Assembly: GCA_026413225.1 (NCBI GenBank)
Contig: CM048557.1
Coordinates: 23,104,871-23,168,870, forward strand
Direction: 5' to 3'
Source of the DNA: Otis tarda
Lineage: Eukaryota; Chordata; Aves; Otidiformes; Otididae
Length of the DNA stretch: 64,000 nt
The first letter of the stretch is position 1. Each line of letters starts with the position of its first letter. The notes under the pieces are model-generated. The model was not told where the DNA came from and did no database searches. It saw only the letters and a list, made by a program, of their open reading frames with translations. A program made the position numbers and the translations under genes. Of the stretch, positions 45,981-59,700 are shown piece by piece.

Positions 45981-48504
45981 TTTCTTAACTATACCCCTAC
46001 TTGTAGAAAGTCAGTTTATACTGTCCCCAGTTCAATAAGGTCTGAGTTTGCATGGAGAGTGGGAACAGGAGGAAGTACTGGTTGAGAGAGGAGGAGAAAC
46101 AGTGGAAATCACCGTATTGACTTCAACAGAGATAAATAAGCTATGTTCAGGAGAAGAAAAAAATTATTTTGGTTTTGTAGTTATAATATCTCATACCTAA
46201 GAGTAAGTGTGTAACTTCAAGGAGCTAAGTTTTATGTTAAGCTTAGGAAAACAGCTTGTTTTCATAAGAGGGAGCATAATAACTTGCTTGATAACATTCT
46301 GCATCTGAACAAAATCAATAAAACAGCTGTCTCCCAGTGATATGTTCAGTCCTATACAGTTAAAATGTGCCACCCGTAGACCAGAATGGCAGCAGCTTCT
46401 CTCACTTCTACAGCTTCACATACTAAACAGGTTGGTTAAAGAAAAGACAGAAAAAACACTGTTATTATTTTGAGATTGATCACAAGGACAAAATACTTTT
46501 TTTTTTTTTGCACTTCGCTCTTCCTGTGGTGTAGAGAGAAAAGAAAGTCCCTATCCCTTTTGGACTTCGATTCGTATTCTTTCCTCTGACTTCTTTGTCT
46601 TAGCCCCTAATGCTTTCTCATGGGCATATAGGAGTTTATTTCAAGATCCTAGTTCTTCACAGCAGAGTAAACACACAGACTTTAGAATAAGCATGATGCT
46701 AGTGATCAAGATATGCAGACCTTACCTCTACATCTGGCCAGCCTGTCTCACATGCTGTAGAAACCTATTGTTTGATTTCTAATGGCATTGACACAGTTCA
46801 AAAAAAATTTATGTCTTGCAAGGAATGATGAAAACCCTACAGAGAAAAAACAGATCTCACACAGCTTTAACAGCAATAAACTCTTTCATAGTTAGAATTT
46901 AGTCACTTAATCGAATCAAATATGGACATTTTAAAGACAGCTTACTGATAACTTATTAAAAACCAACATATGTGGAGTTAGTATCTGCAGATCATCACTA
47001 AGAGGGTTTTTTTTTATTGTTTTAAGTGATACTTGGAAATGCTACAGCAATCATTGAAGTCAGTGCAAAATTCTTTCCTAATTCAATTCAAGTAAAAGCT
47101 TCAATTTAATTTTTTCCTTAGTTAAAGTTTTGGACCTCATTCAAGTTTAGCATAGAGGTAAGCATAATATTAGTCAGATGTAGCAAGCCTATAAACTGCG
47201 CAACCTTGGTTTGTTTGTTTTTTTAAGAAGTCACAATATCCAACAAAAAGGTGGCAGGATTACAATATTAAAAGCCAACTTGCAATACAAGATTTCTTTC
47301 TAACCTTGCTCAAATTAGTCATTCTCAGTTTATCTCCCTTGTGCTGAGTTCCCTTTGCACACCTGCAAAATAGGAGTGATATGTTCCCAGCAGTAATGCT
47401 GCGCTGCAATCCATTAAGTTGTGGCTCCCACAGTGGAATATAGCTCCACATTCAAGAAAGTAGTTTCCACCTTTTTTAAAATGAAAGAAACAAAATAGGA
47501 CAGCAGATAAGGTCTTAAAATACTGTTGTCCCCTGCCCCTCAAAAAGATGAGGACTAACTTGTCTGAACTTAGAGTTCTCCATTAGCAATGGTGTAAGTG
47601 GATTTCATGCTCTGCTTTCACCTTAATCTGATGAGGCTCCATTTTTATCCATAAGTCTCCCTGCCAATTCCCCTCACAGCTGAAAGCTTAATTGACCATT
47701 CAGGAGCTAAACTGCTCTTCACTGGTCCTACAAATAATAATTTCTATAAGCCTGGGACTTTTATCCATGGGTATTCCCCACTAGAGCCTGATAATTCACC
47801 TCTAATTACTGCTGCATGAACACCACTGTTCTCTCAGGCTTGATTCCCTATACTTTCTCCTCTGTGCTACTTGATACATCAGAAAATCAATAGATGGCTA
47901 AGGCAAGCTCTCCCACCATTCTGCCTTCTCCAGATTTAGCCCTCCTTCACAATTCTAAGGCTTGCTTCTACCTTCTTTCCCTAGCTTGTGAGAGTGACCA
48001 TTGTTATTCCCCGTACCTGGTCTGATTTCAGGTGTTTTGTGAGTGCCCTTGAATTTAACTCTTCTGTGGTCATGTGGGATTTCAAAATCCTGTCACAGAT
48101 TTTAAAGTTCTAGTTGTTGCAGGTGATGTTATTCCACAATTTGCTTTCACTTACATTACATCAATTCTCAAAAATTTTAATGAGATTTGTACTGATGTAA
48201 TTCTGTGTATAGTTTGATTGCATGCTTTTAATGACAATTATACAAATAAATGGTAAAAAATGACCAGTAAAATTATGATTGCAAAATATTTAGTTGTAAA
48301 TTAGAAGGATATTTTGGACAATGAGATATTTCTCATTTTTTCTTATTTAATGGATAAAGTAAAATTAAACCAGATGTATAAATTCTTCTTTGTAATAAGG
48401 ATTAGTTATTTTGCAAACTCAAATGTTTCTTTTGTGCACACTCATTTTTAGGAGTCATAGTTTAGGTTCTAAATCTGAAGCCCTGAAAATAAGTAATTGA
48501 AGAC
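45981..48504. other. AT-rich region without a recognisable gene
   Basis: T run at about 46496-46510. 47560-48010 is somewhat less AT-rich but unidentifiable. Confidence 0.55.
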
Positions 48505-49859
48505 GTCAGCCTCACCTCTGTGCCTGGCAAGATCATGGAGCAGATTCTTCTGGAAAATTCTTGCTAAGGCACATGGAGAGCAAGGAGGTGGTTGGTGACA
48601 GCCAACATGGCTTCACCAAAGGCAGATCGTGCCTGACCAATTTGGTGGCCTTTTATGACGGGGTAACAGCATCGGTGGACAAGGGACAAGCAACGGATAT
48701 CATCTACCTGGACTTGTGCAGGGCATTTGACACTGTCCCGTATGACGTCCTTCTCTCTAAACTGGAGAGACATGGGTTTGGTGGATGGACCACTCGGTGG
48801 ATAAGGAGTTGGCTGGATGGCCACACTCAGAGGGTGGTGGTCAACAGCTCAATGTCCAAGTAGAGACCAGTGAAGAGTGACATCCCTCAGGGGTCGGTGT
48901 TGGGCCTGGCCCTGTTCAACATCTTTGTTGGCGACATGGACAGCGGGATAGAGTGCACCCTCAGCAAGTTCGCTGACGACACCAAGCTGTATCGTGCCGT
49001 CCACACACTGGAGGGGAGGGATGCCATCCAGAGGGACCTTGACAAGCAGGAGAGATGGGCCTGTGCAAACCTCATGAAGTTCAACCAGGCCAAGTGCAAG
49101 GTCCTGCACATGGGTTATGGCAATCCCAGGCACAGATATAGGCTGGGCGGAGAATGGATTGAGAGCAGCCCTGAGGAGAAAGACTTGGGAGTGCTGGTGG
49201 ATGAGAAGCTCAACATGAGCAGGCAATGCGTCTTTGTGGCCCAGAAGGCCAACCGCATCCTGGGCTGCATCAAGAGGAGCGTGGCCAGCAGGTCGAGGGA
49301 GGTGATTCTGCCCCTCTACTCTGCCCTGGTGAGACCCCACCTAGAGTACTGTGTCCGGTTCCGGAGCCCCCAACCTAAGAAGGACATGGACCAATTGGAG
49401 AAGATCCAGAGGAGGGCCATGAAGATGATCAGAGGGCTGGAGCACCTTTCCTGTGAGGACAGGCCGAGGGAGTTAGGGATGTTTAGCCTGGAGAAGAGGA
49501 GGCCCTGGAGAGATCTTATAGCAGCCTTCCAGTACCTCAAGGGGGTTTACAGGAAAGATGGGGAGAGGCTGTTCAGTAGGGCCTGTTGTGATAAGACTAG
49601 GGGTAATGGTTTCAAAATAGAGGGAAGTAGATTTAGGTTAGATATTAGGAAGAAATTTTTTACAATGAGGGTTGTAGAGCACTGGAACAGGTTGCCCAGA
49701 GAGGTGGTGGATGGCCCATCCCTGGAAATGTTCAAGGCCAGGTTGGATGAGGCTCTGAGCAACCTGATCAAGTGGAAGATGTCCCTGCTTCTTGCAGGGG
49801 GGTTGGACTAGATGACCTTCGAAAGTCCTTTCCAACCCTAACCATTCTATGATTCTATG
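48505..49859 (+). mobile_element. CR1 LINE, 5'-truncated
   Basis: Similarity starts at CGTCAGCCTCACCTCTGTGC (the [11 protein letters not shown] block) and ends with two exact ATTCTATG units (49844-49859). It is close to the two minus-strand young copies, so 40.6-41.7 kb and 48.8-49.9 kb form a separated inverted pair. Confidence 0.95.
48561..49811 (+). pseudogene. CR1 ORF2 reverse transcriptase fragment with one nonsense codon
   Basis: A small insertion near 48555 shifts the frame just inside the truncation. After it the frame is intact apart from TAG at 48861-48863, where sister copies have TGG (Trp of SKWR). Upstream are QHGFTKGRS and motif [11 protein letters not shown]. Downstream, in the same frame, are FADD at 48969-48980, [16 protein letters not shown] and the C-terminal domain. 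The usual stop after SNLI is mutated (AAG), so the frame reads on for a dozen codons to 49811. No endonuclease is present, so the copy is inactive. Confidence 0.9.
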
Positions 49860-52800
49860 TTAATTTAGAAAACTGTAAATTACTAAAAAAATTCCTCCAA
49901 GTAAACCAAGCCCATAGTTTCACACAGAGAATTTTAAAAACACGAAGAACTAACATACATTACTGGGGTAATGCCTATATCTCAAGTCCTAGTCAAGGGT
50001 CTCATAATGTTTGGCTTTTATTTGTGTGATTTTTTCCTGTGATATATATGTATGTCTTCAGCTAGTAACTGTTAAAAGACCAGGTAATGATTAAACAATT
50101 GTGATGCATTTGCCTATGAATAAAGAAAGCTTTAATGTTCTGCTGGTGTATCTTAGATAGAGCTTTCTCTATAAGACTAGTAAAAGGAGTAATTACCCGC
50201 CTGAGAGAATTTCCGAAAACGGATTTCCAGAAAACTGGCTGTATGCTATTATTTCCTCCAGGGCTCTGCAGACATGTGTTTTGTGTCAATGCATTCTGCT
50301 AAAAAAAGTGACATCACACTGAAGCATAGTGTCTTGCCTGAAATGTTGAGATCTCAGTGCTGTGAAAGTATGAGCGACTCCAGGAGATTGAGCTCCCTCT
50401 GTCCTCCATCAGCTCCACAGAGGGAGCAGCCCAACCCCTTACAGATTGAGTGTTTTCATTAAGATGCTGGACAGCCACCCCTTGGTCCTAGCTGCATACA
50501 AACAGTCTAAAAAATGCCTCTCTGCCCCAGCTTGTTAGCTGCAGATGAAAGTAACCACTTAGTCTCTAGTTAGCTTACCAGTCACAAGGGAGAAAATACT
50601 TTTCTGTTATTTTCGTGGGCTGATAAATTACAATAGTATTTGTATAGTATTTTAAGTTACAAAACCAAAATCTGCAAAGCATAATAGAAGAAAAAACATG
50701 CAGAAAGAAATCTTACATAGTAGAGAACAACAGAACAAGTGTGAAGAGGAAAACCTCAGTCTATAGTGAAACAATAAATAAAGCTAAACCAAATAAAACT
50801 CTAAAAGCACAATCTCAGTAATGAGTAGCAGATATACTGTGCAATACTGAGGATGAAAGAACAGCAATATTTGGAACTGATCTATTTTTCATTCTTCTTC
50901 AAAAGATTACAGTGTTTTATTGAAGTGGGAAGTTTGTTATTTTTCTGAGTTGTTTTTGTGCCATATTAATGAAAATGGACACTGATTTCCTGTCCAAGAG
51001 CTTCCAAACTCATTGTAAGTAGTGGGTGCCTCATTTCTGGATGTCCAAGTGTAGACTCCTCCTTTGAACTGGGTTTTAATAAAATTACTGAGAAGATGTG
51101 TTTTGAAAATAAAACCCTTTCAAGAGTCTCTGTTTGTGTAAACAAAAATCAAAGCAGCTGAAAACACCAAAGCACTGTTTTGAAGCATCTCCCAAGACTT
51201 AAGGGCCATTTACTTGCTGTTCAACAATATTCCACTTACAACTGGGAAACCAAGAAGTCTTTTCTTTAGTTGAAAGCCAAAGCAAACCAGGTAGGCAAGT
51301 ACCCGTTGTTTATTTATTTGTTCTTACTAAGCCATGAGTGGTTTTTTTTTTCCTTGCTCATGAATTAATATTCCTTAACTAAAAAGATATGTGTGACCCA
51401 GATGACATAAACAAAAGGTTCTTCACTAGCCACATTGGGTTTGTTCTTCAGTTAAACAAAACATTGTTCAGGGCTTGCTAAGATCTTCCTGGTAAAATAG
51501 CTAAGTTTTGGTAGAAATAGTAAGAAAATACAAGAAAATTAAAATATTTTAAATCAATAAATCTCAAAAGCCCTTCAGGACTGTGTAGGTACAATGACAG
51601 AAAATGGAATATTGTGGTGAAAAAAAAAAAGGTTAAAATGACAAAAAGCATTGTAAAACTATTTTGAGATGATTGAATTTTTTTATACACACTGTCTAAC
51701 CAGTTACCCTGGCCATAAAGAATTTATTTTTCATTCTACTTGAGTGAAGAATAATTTTCATTCTCTTATTTAAAATGAACATACAGCATGTGAATAGAAC
51801 TTTTCTCTGGGTGTATATCAGATCCATATGTTTTAAAAAATAAGTGATAAATTATTTAGAATTTTTTTTGGTAAACATATAAAAAACACAGGGAAAACTT
51901 TATTGCGTAGGAGTAGGACAAAAGGACCACAGTCTGTATTGTCGGCTTCCATCATGGAAATTTGGGACTAAGGGAACGGGTCAGGAAATATATGGACTTC
52001 AAGAAGTTTTGGATCAAAAACTTTCAGACTTCCTGAAGGTTACAAGCAAGCCTGTGGTAGAGTTATGTAAATAATCTGTGCATCAGAGAATCTTAACATT
52101 TTTTACACTTGCTGTACAGCACATTCCCTGGATTCTTGCCAGATTTTTCCTTTTATATCTGATTTCTTGAGTAGTTTATTTTCAAAAAAATCTCCTCCTT
52201 ACACTTCTGCAGACCTGGAGGAGATTTTTTTTTTTTTAATGGAAGCTCCTATTCTATAAAATTAGTGTTTTAAATATGCATTCTAGCATAATTATCCATG
52301 GGTCTCTAAAACGTCAGACACTAAAATTAATAAACTTTTACCATTAATAAAACTTTTACCATTAAGAATAAGAACACTAATATGTCAAAATAGCCTTTAA
52401 TGAGAGAGAAAGGTAGCCTCTGCCTGTTTTTTACATTAAAAGTCTCACAAGCATTTTGTTTTGCAAAAATACAGGGGTTAATTTTGCTAATTTCTCCCCA
52501 GCTTTCCATCCATCTCAAATCCTGTCAGTAGTTTCAGCTAGGAGAAAACAGGGACTGTTCTTCAATTCCCCTTTCCAAAATCAAAGAAAAAATATTTCCA
52601 AGTACATTATGCAACATAGAATTATCTTGCAAATTACTCAGAAGTAGTAGCGTAACACTGGTAGTGAATAACCTTTATATATCTGAAATCTAAAAAAGAA
52701 ATTTCTATCTGTAGGTATTTCTATTTTTAGCACTACACCTTTCACCGGGCTTTGAGGACATTGTATTCCTTTAGAATTACAGTCCTTACAGAACTGAATT

Positions 52801-53661
52801 TTCATTTTAATGCCCTTTGTTCGTAAGAGAGATGAAAGGAAATGCTAACCAGATCCAATTTGCCCCACAAAGAGAGGCTATAGCCTTGATTAAACAAATC
52901 AGATGAATGTTAAATACAAGGTGGAGTGGATAGTCATCTGACTTCTTTCACAAAAACCCTAATGCAGCATCTAATGGTGTTTTATAGCATGGTCTGCCTC
53001 CAGTTTCAGGAAGCAACTCTTCAAATTATTGCTTATAGTTCCTATCACGGTACTGTTTCAGGCAGAGAGCAGCCCTGATTTTGGAGAGTGACATAAGTCC
53101 AAAAGCCACCAGCTCTCCCTGCCCAGATCCCTATGCCACCTACCTGGAACCTGATGCAGCAGGCTCAGGCAAGCTGTAGACTTTGAGGCTTGCTCTGGGC
53201 ACCTCAGGCTAGCCACATCCAGCCCACAACATACAAGTACCCCATATAAATGGCTGTTAGGAAAGCTGCTGTGAGACAGAGCCATGGCCCCAGAATGGGG
53301 ATAGAGAGAAGAATCACTTCTGGGCTACGTTCACCTCTGGACTGCTACAAAAGAAAAGGGAAGGTCACTCTTTCCATTTGATTCTTTCAGATGTGAATGC
53401 ATTGGTATGTGCATATTTTGAGACAGCATCAGCAGAAAGTGCATAGACTGGGAGGAGATTAAATTATCATAGAATAATGGAAAATGCAGAGTTGGTACGA
53501 TTTTAAATTTCCCTCTTATCTTCAAAATAATCACCAAACCATAATTCTGAAAATCTGAGCTAAAGAAATATGTGCAAAGACTTTGTTTAGGATAGAAATT
53601 ATATTGTGTAGTATTCGCATAGGCAATACAATCATATGCAGAATTGCGATTTTAAAATATG
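49860..53661. other. AT-rich region without a recognisable gene
   Basis: 53040-53290 is GC-richer and may be an old repeat, but I cannot assign it. Short chance ORFs otherwise. Confidence 0.5.
52328..52366. repeat. Tandem duplication, about 18-bp unit
   Basis: AATAAACTTTTACCATT is followed by AATAAAACTTTTACCATT, which differs by one added A. Confidence 0.85.
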
Positions 53662-53716
53662 ATTTTGCCCAAAGATGGACATTTTGTCCAAAGATGGATT
53701 TTGTCCAAAGATGGAC
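53662..53716. repeat. Three-unit tandem repeat, 17-19 bp
   Basis: Units ATTTTGCCCAAAGATGGAC, ATTTTGTCCAAAGATGG and ATTTTGTCCAAAGATGGAC lie directly before a CR1 tail. Confidence 0.9.
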
Positions 53717-53720
53717 ATCT

Positions 53721-53778
53721 AGTTGGACTAGATGACCTTTAAATGTTCCTTCCAGCCCAAACTATTCTATGATTCTAT
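53721..53778 (+). mobile_element. CR1 3' tail fragment
   Basis: AGTTGGACTAGATGACCTTT, then TTCCAGCCCAAACT, then two octamer units, the second incomplete. This is a severely truncated CR1 insertion. Confidence 0.9.
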
Positions 53779-56700
53779 AACCAAAGAGTAAAAGGAAAAT
53801 TTTGACTCTGCTGACATTGCTCTACATTCTCAGCAACAAAGGGCTTCTCTGAAATATTTCACACAGATCTTTGTCCCATCAAGAGAATCTATACTGTTGA
53901 AAAATGTATATTTTAACTTTTAGTATATAATATAATAGTGTAGAATACTGTATAAAGTGTATAACATAATATAATATTGCAATATTATTGCATTTTTACT
54001 AACCTGGATATTGTCATTAGATTAGTAATGTAATTATGTTAAACGTTACATATATAATTCTGGGAAGTTATGCTTTGTGAGGAAGCTAGTGATTTCCTCT
54101 TCTTCAGTTAAAAAGGAAAATTCAAATATGCCAGAAGCAAGATTCACAAAAAATTAACTTGTCCAGTTCTTGGTATAAAATAATTAAATAAACCCGAAAT
54201 AAGAGTAAATCTTTTTATAAAATATTCATAAGAGACTTCATATCCTGAAGTTGCTCAATTTCTGTAGGGGGTGACTTTCCTTTTAACATCTTCCAGCCTT
54301 CGTTGTCATATTGCAGAGACACATCTTTATGTATAAGCAGAGAAAAAGACTGACAAGGTGTTTGCCAGTATGAAAAGATCTTCTTTGATCTTTTTGCCCA
54401 CAAAGGGTGATGAAAAAACAACACTAATTTGCCTATTGTACTTTCTGGTTGATGAAACAGTACCAGTTGTCAGAGGATTTTTAAGTATTCATGAATACCA
54501 GTGCTCTACAACATGGATAATACAAGTGCCCTTGATTATTTATAACCCGGGACGTCAAACTGGAGGCTCTGAGCCAGCCAAGTGTTTAGTTTACATTCTA
54601 GCTCTTCATTCTGTTTTGCTTTTTGCTTATTTGTTTCTCCAGAAGAGATTGCCTTCTATTCCTGAAATGAATTCATTGCTGAGAAGCATTTGTAAATCAA
54701 AGAGCGGTCTTGTTTCCTCACTATCTTTCTCTCTCAGTGTGTCGTTTTAGGCTGACTGTGCTCTGCTCAGATGCATTTGAAGTGTCTCTTCAGCCGTACC
54801 AAGTGAAAGGGATGCCATTTTCTACATTAAATAGTGTCTCTGTGCTTTTGAAACCTGCCAATTAGTAAAATAAGTGTCTTACTTAAAAACTTCATTTTCA
54901 AAATTTTCATGAAATAATAAATAAAATATTTATAAAATCCTTAGAACTAATTTTCTGGAGTTTGATGTAATTTAAATGTCATTCCCAAATTCTATAATGA
55001 TATTATGAAAATGAAAAAAATGCTAGACGTGTTTAGAAGGATCAACAGCTATATCCAAGATTTAGCTGCTTGGTGTGTGGTGCTGTCCTGATCTTTCTCC
55101 CTTTGCCCCTTGGGAATGTCTTTCACCTTTAAGACTTTAATAGTCTATATACACGTGTCTCTTTGTATGACATCTTAAAACTGAAGTTCTTAACTCCAAT
55201 CTTTAGTCCTCTTTCAAGTAGCTCAATGTTTTGTGCTGCCTGCAGCTCCTTTATTAATCACCACAATTAATTTCTAATACAGTCACTATAACAATGCCAG
55301 ATTCTTTCTTTTTATTTCACTGTTTTTATACCTTCAGTTCTGATTTTTTTTTTCCCCTCATCATTGATCGTTAAGAAACCTGATATCATCTCACGTTATT
55401 TCCACTGATGCAATGGTTTCCTTCATCTCTTTTTACTCTTTTTGACAATCTTGTCTCAATATGGAATTTGCTAATCAATCCTGATTTGATTCAAGTGTGC
55501 CTTGCAGTTGCTTGGGAGACACTGCTGAAGCTTCTTCCATAATCAGAGTGTTTACAAATTCTCTCCCTCTCTCCCCTGTATACTCTCCAGTGTCTGATAC
55601 TGTATAAATTTGCACTGCAACCTTTTTTTTTGTACCATCTGAGGTGCTTACATGAGGAAATCAAAGTATCAATTTTGTATCTATAGATCTTTTTCAGGAA
55701 ACATATATGACTAACTTGTCTTTGGGGAATGTTATTGCTATATCAAATTTGTTCAACATTTGCGAATAGGTGTAACAGTTATTAATTATTAATTAATGGG
55801 GGTAAACAAAACAGGAACAGAGGGAAGAGAGTAATAACGGCCAAGAAGGAAATTGATATACAGCAAGATACAAGCCTGGACCATGACCATGCATTTCTCA
55901 TTTTAAAAACAAAAGGATTTCTTTCTGGTTATTCTATAATACTAATTAAAACCTATTTCATCTTTTTTGCCAAGTTTTAATACTTCATTTGTATTTACTA
56001 ACTTGACACGATTCATTATATTTTTCTTCCTTTGTAGGCTGTTTTGTTTCAGGCCTTTCTATACATTATTTTCATCTTGTGCTGCCTGAAGGCAATCTGT
56101 TCTACAACCATTCCAGAAAACAACTGCTTAATTAGTTGGCTGTATATCGTCATCATCTTCTTTCCTTTCCTGGCTTTCTCTTTGGTAAACCTGATGAAAC
56201 TAACACAAAGCATAATTTTGATGCTGTATATGATTTGATAGAGCTTGATTTCATACACAATATTGTGAGTGATGTTGCGATCTTCTGTTTGCTATTCAGC
56301 CCTTCTAAATCCAGGAAAGATCACTACACAAGCTGAAGCTGAAAAAGCCAATTGCAGCAGAGGTGAAAAGCAAAGGGGAAGGAGCAGTCAAGTTGGAAGG
56401 CAGGGACATAGGAAATGTAGTTATCACAACAGGTGACTGGCCAACAGAATAAGAATGAATGCTGTGGTACTCTTACATCCTCAAGAGTACAAGAGTCCTG
56501 AAGAACTAAGCAGGGGGAGGAGCAAGAGATTCAGTTCAGAGAAAGCAATCCTGCATATCAATTTGTTGCAGCATGGTAGGAACATAGAGTCCGTGACTGT
56601 TTGGTGAATACTACTTTCAAATATATATGTACCTGAGCCTTTTAAAATAAATGTTCAGAGATACCACATAGATGAGCATTAAAAAGATGCATAAGTCTCT

Positions 56701-59700
56701 CCGAGTGTGCTGTGTGTTATACTTTGCAGGGCAGTTCTCTCAGCATCAGTGTGTAAACTGAAAAACTGCCTGGATTAGATGCTAATATGAACAATAGTCC
56801 AATAACATCCATAGCCACGGAAAACAGTAGCTGTGTCGGAAGGATTACTGTGGCAGCAGCTGGTGGTGTAGCCGAAGGCTGTAGTAAAACTTACGGAGTA
56901 GAGCTGCACTGCTTGCATATTGATGGTTTAGCTTGTGTATGTATATCCCTGCATCCCGGGGCTGCAGAAATCAAAATTCCTTATAGAGATGTGTAGGACA
57001 GAGAGATTTATTGACCATATCTGCATCATCTGAATAAACACTCATCTCTCAAAATCTCAGGTTCCTCCCTGGCGTGTCAATGACAAGAGTGATGGGGGAA
57101 TGCATTTCCAGGGCTTTTCTGGTTAATTTTTCTGAGTTTTTTCCTTCTCATCAGGACTCACAAGAACGTTCTCAAGCCATTGGTTTTGCACAACCCCAGA
57201 CCTACTGACTCCATCACTGCTTTGCACACAGTACTGCCAGTGAGGGGACTCCTGTCCTGCCTTCCGTGCTCTTCCTCTTCCTTTTCCTCTTCCTCTACAG
57301 GGGCAGAGACACCTGCAGTTGTCTCCCCACATCAAGCAGAGAATTGATCTCTGACGTAGATCTCAGCTAAGTTCTATTAGTCTGAGATCTGCATAGGGAA
57401 ACAGTATGTAACTGGGTGTGATTTAATTTTTATAGATGAAGAGACGCTTATTGCAAATGGGTTTGGAGAGGTACTTTACTGGCCTGTGTCATCGAATAAA
57501 GTGGGAAGAAAATAAGTTCATTTTAGAAGACTTTCACTTCTTTCTTTTTAACTGGGTGTGCTAAGCTTTCCCAGAGAGTCAGTCAATCCTAATAAAAGGT
57601 GAAAAAACCCTAGGATGTGTACACAGTATCAGAAAGAAAGGAAGTTTAGTGTATTTACTACAGCACAATCTATCCACTTAATAAAGTGGATAATAAAGTG
57701 TACATATATTTCTGTACAAGAAAAAAAGCATTTGGAGTAGAGTCGTGTTTAGGTTTATTAGATTGTAAATATTCACTGCTAGCAGCTTGCACTTAGAGAT
57801 ACAAGTTATTACTTCCTGCTTTGAGCTACAATTGTATAGCATTGTATTTTTTTTGAGAGAGACAATGGCAAATTTTAAAGAGCTTGAAAGCATTCGTCCT
57901 AGTCATAGTGTCTGATTTAACTTCGAAAAAAATATATCTGTGCGGTTCTCCTGAGATAATATTTCTACAGGAAATCAAGCTGTATCTCAGTCATCATGAT
58001 GGGAACAAGACATCCTTTTGTGAATGTACTAAACAGCAAAATGCAAAAAACCAAACAAAAATACAACAAAAAGAAGGCAAAAAATAAAGAGAGAAAGAGA
58101 CAAATGAAAACTTTGAAGAATCCTTAGAGCCAGAAATGCTCTCTGAATCCTTTGTCATTGCCCCGTGGGTCTGGCTCTGACAAGGAATGAAGGATGGCTT
58201 TGAATACTGGCCAGTTTGCTTTTCAGATGGTCGATGTAGTCCAGTTTAGCTTCTTTAGTAATAGAAGCTGGGGATAGAAAACCATTCCGCTTAGCTTCCC
58301 CAACAAGCAAACTCTGCTTCAGTACTGGAAAAGGATAGAGGGGATGAAGAGTCATTATTCATAATTATTCATGATGTCTTTTATGAGATTGGCTACTGAT
58401 GAGAAAGTAAAATGAACACCTCACGTATGTGAAAATCAACCATACAGAACCTTGGAAAAAGACATGAACAATGTTTTGGAAAGGAAAAGAAGAACAAGCT
58501 ATCCCTCACTAGTATTCCTGATGTGCCAGTGCCATGGCCTGGCTATTTAGGGCAAAGAACAACTAAGCAAGAGAACAACAACTAAGAGAAAATTGGCTGC
58601 ACTGAACAATGCATGTTTCCAGCTGGAAAATTGTATGTTTCATAGTAATGAAGTAAAGGTAAACCTAGACACCTCTTCTAGTCTTTGTCCCCACATAGGA
58701 ATCAGGTGAAAGTTTCAAACTATCATGAGACTTGTTTCCTGATAAATAGGCATCTGAAATTATTTTTGTCAAAAATAAAAGATGTGAAATGTAATAGTGA
58801 AAGAGAAAGTATGAGTAGATTTTAAGGCAGTTTTGAGCAATTTAATCTTCAGACTAAATATAGGTATCATTTTCTACATGCCTGCTTTACTGTTGCTGCA
58901 CGGATCATGACAGAGAATACAGAGTACTTTGAATCAAAGCTGCATGAAAACAGAAAGCAGTATGAGGGTATACAAGAAAGGGGGATGCTGTCTCAAAGTC
59001 ACTTGGAAGCCTTTCAAGTGGCAGTCTGCAGTTGCTGAAGCCACGGCAGGTGGGACCCTCTGCAGAGCCATATGTTACCTGTAGCAGAATACCTCTCACA
59101 GCTGGATCTTTCCAGCCTGTGCAGATAATTACATGCTGTGGCAGGGCCACATGCACTGATGACACTGCTGGAAAGGAGTTGCCTGCAGGGGAGAAGACAA
59201 AATGGGTCTTTGGCTGCGATAAGTTGACACACATTTTTTCAGATGAGCAGCAATGAAAAAGTAATTTGGTTGTGTTTTATCCTTTGTGTAGAGATGCAGT
59301 GTGCAATGCAACATATTAAACCACAGTGGTCATTGCTTTATGAAGCCAACTGACATGCAGTTTTGAAACATGAATTCTGAAACTATTCCAGTGGCACTGG
59401 AGCAGTTAAGGAAATGAAGCACAAAGTGAGAACAGAGATTTCTACTGCTTGTATGGTACAGTTGCAGTGCAGCTAAGTAATACAACTTCTAAAATTTTTA
59501 GAAGTATCACAAATGCAGAAACCATTTCTAGAATATGTGTGTGTACACAGTACGAAACAGTATCGCAAAAGAAATGGGGACCACTGGGACATAAGGCTTT
59601 TGGGATCATGCAAAATCACTAGAAACTTTTCCTCTTATTTTACAAAACACTGAATTTAAGTAGAGCACACATAAAAGTTGTCTGCTGAGTTATTATAGAT

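Noticed and set aside
58905-59256. Frames of 109 codons (minus) and 74 codons (plus) in a GC-richer patch
   Set aside because: Open on both strands, so composition explains them; neither peptide resembles a known family.
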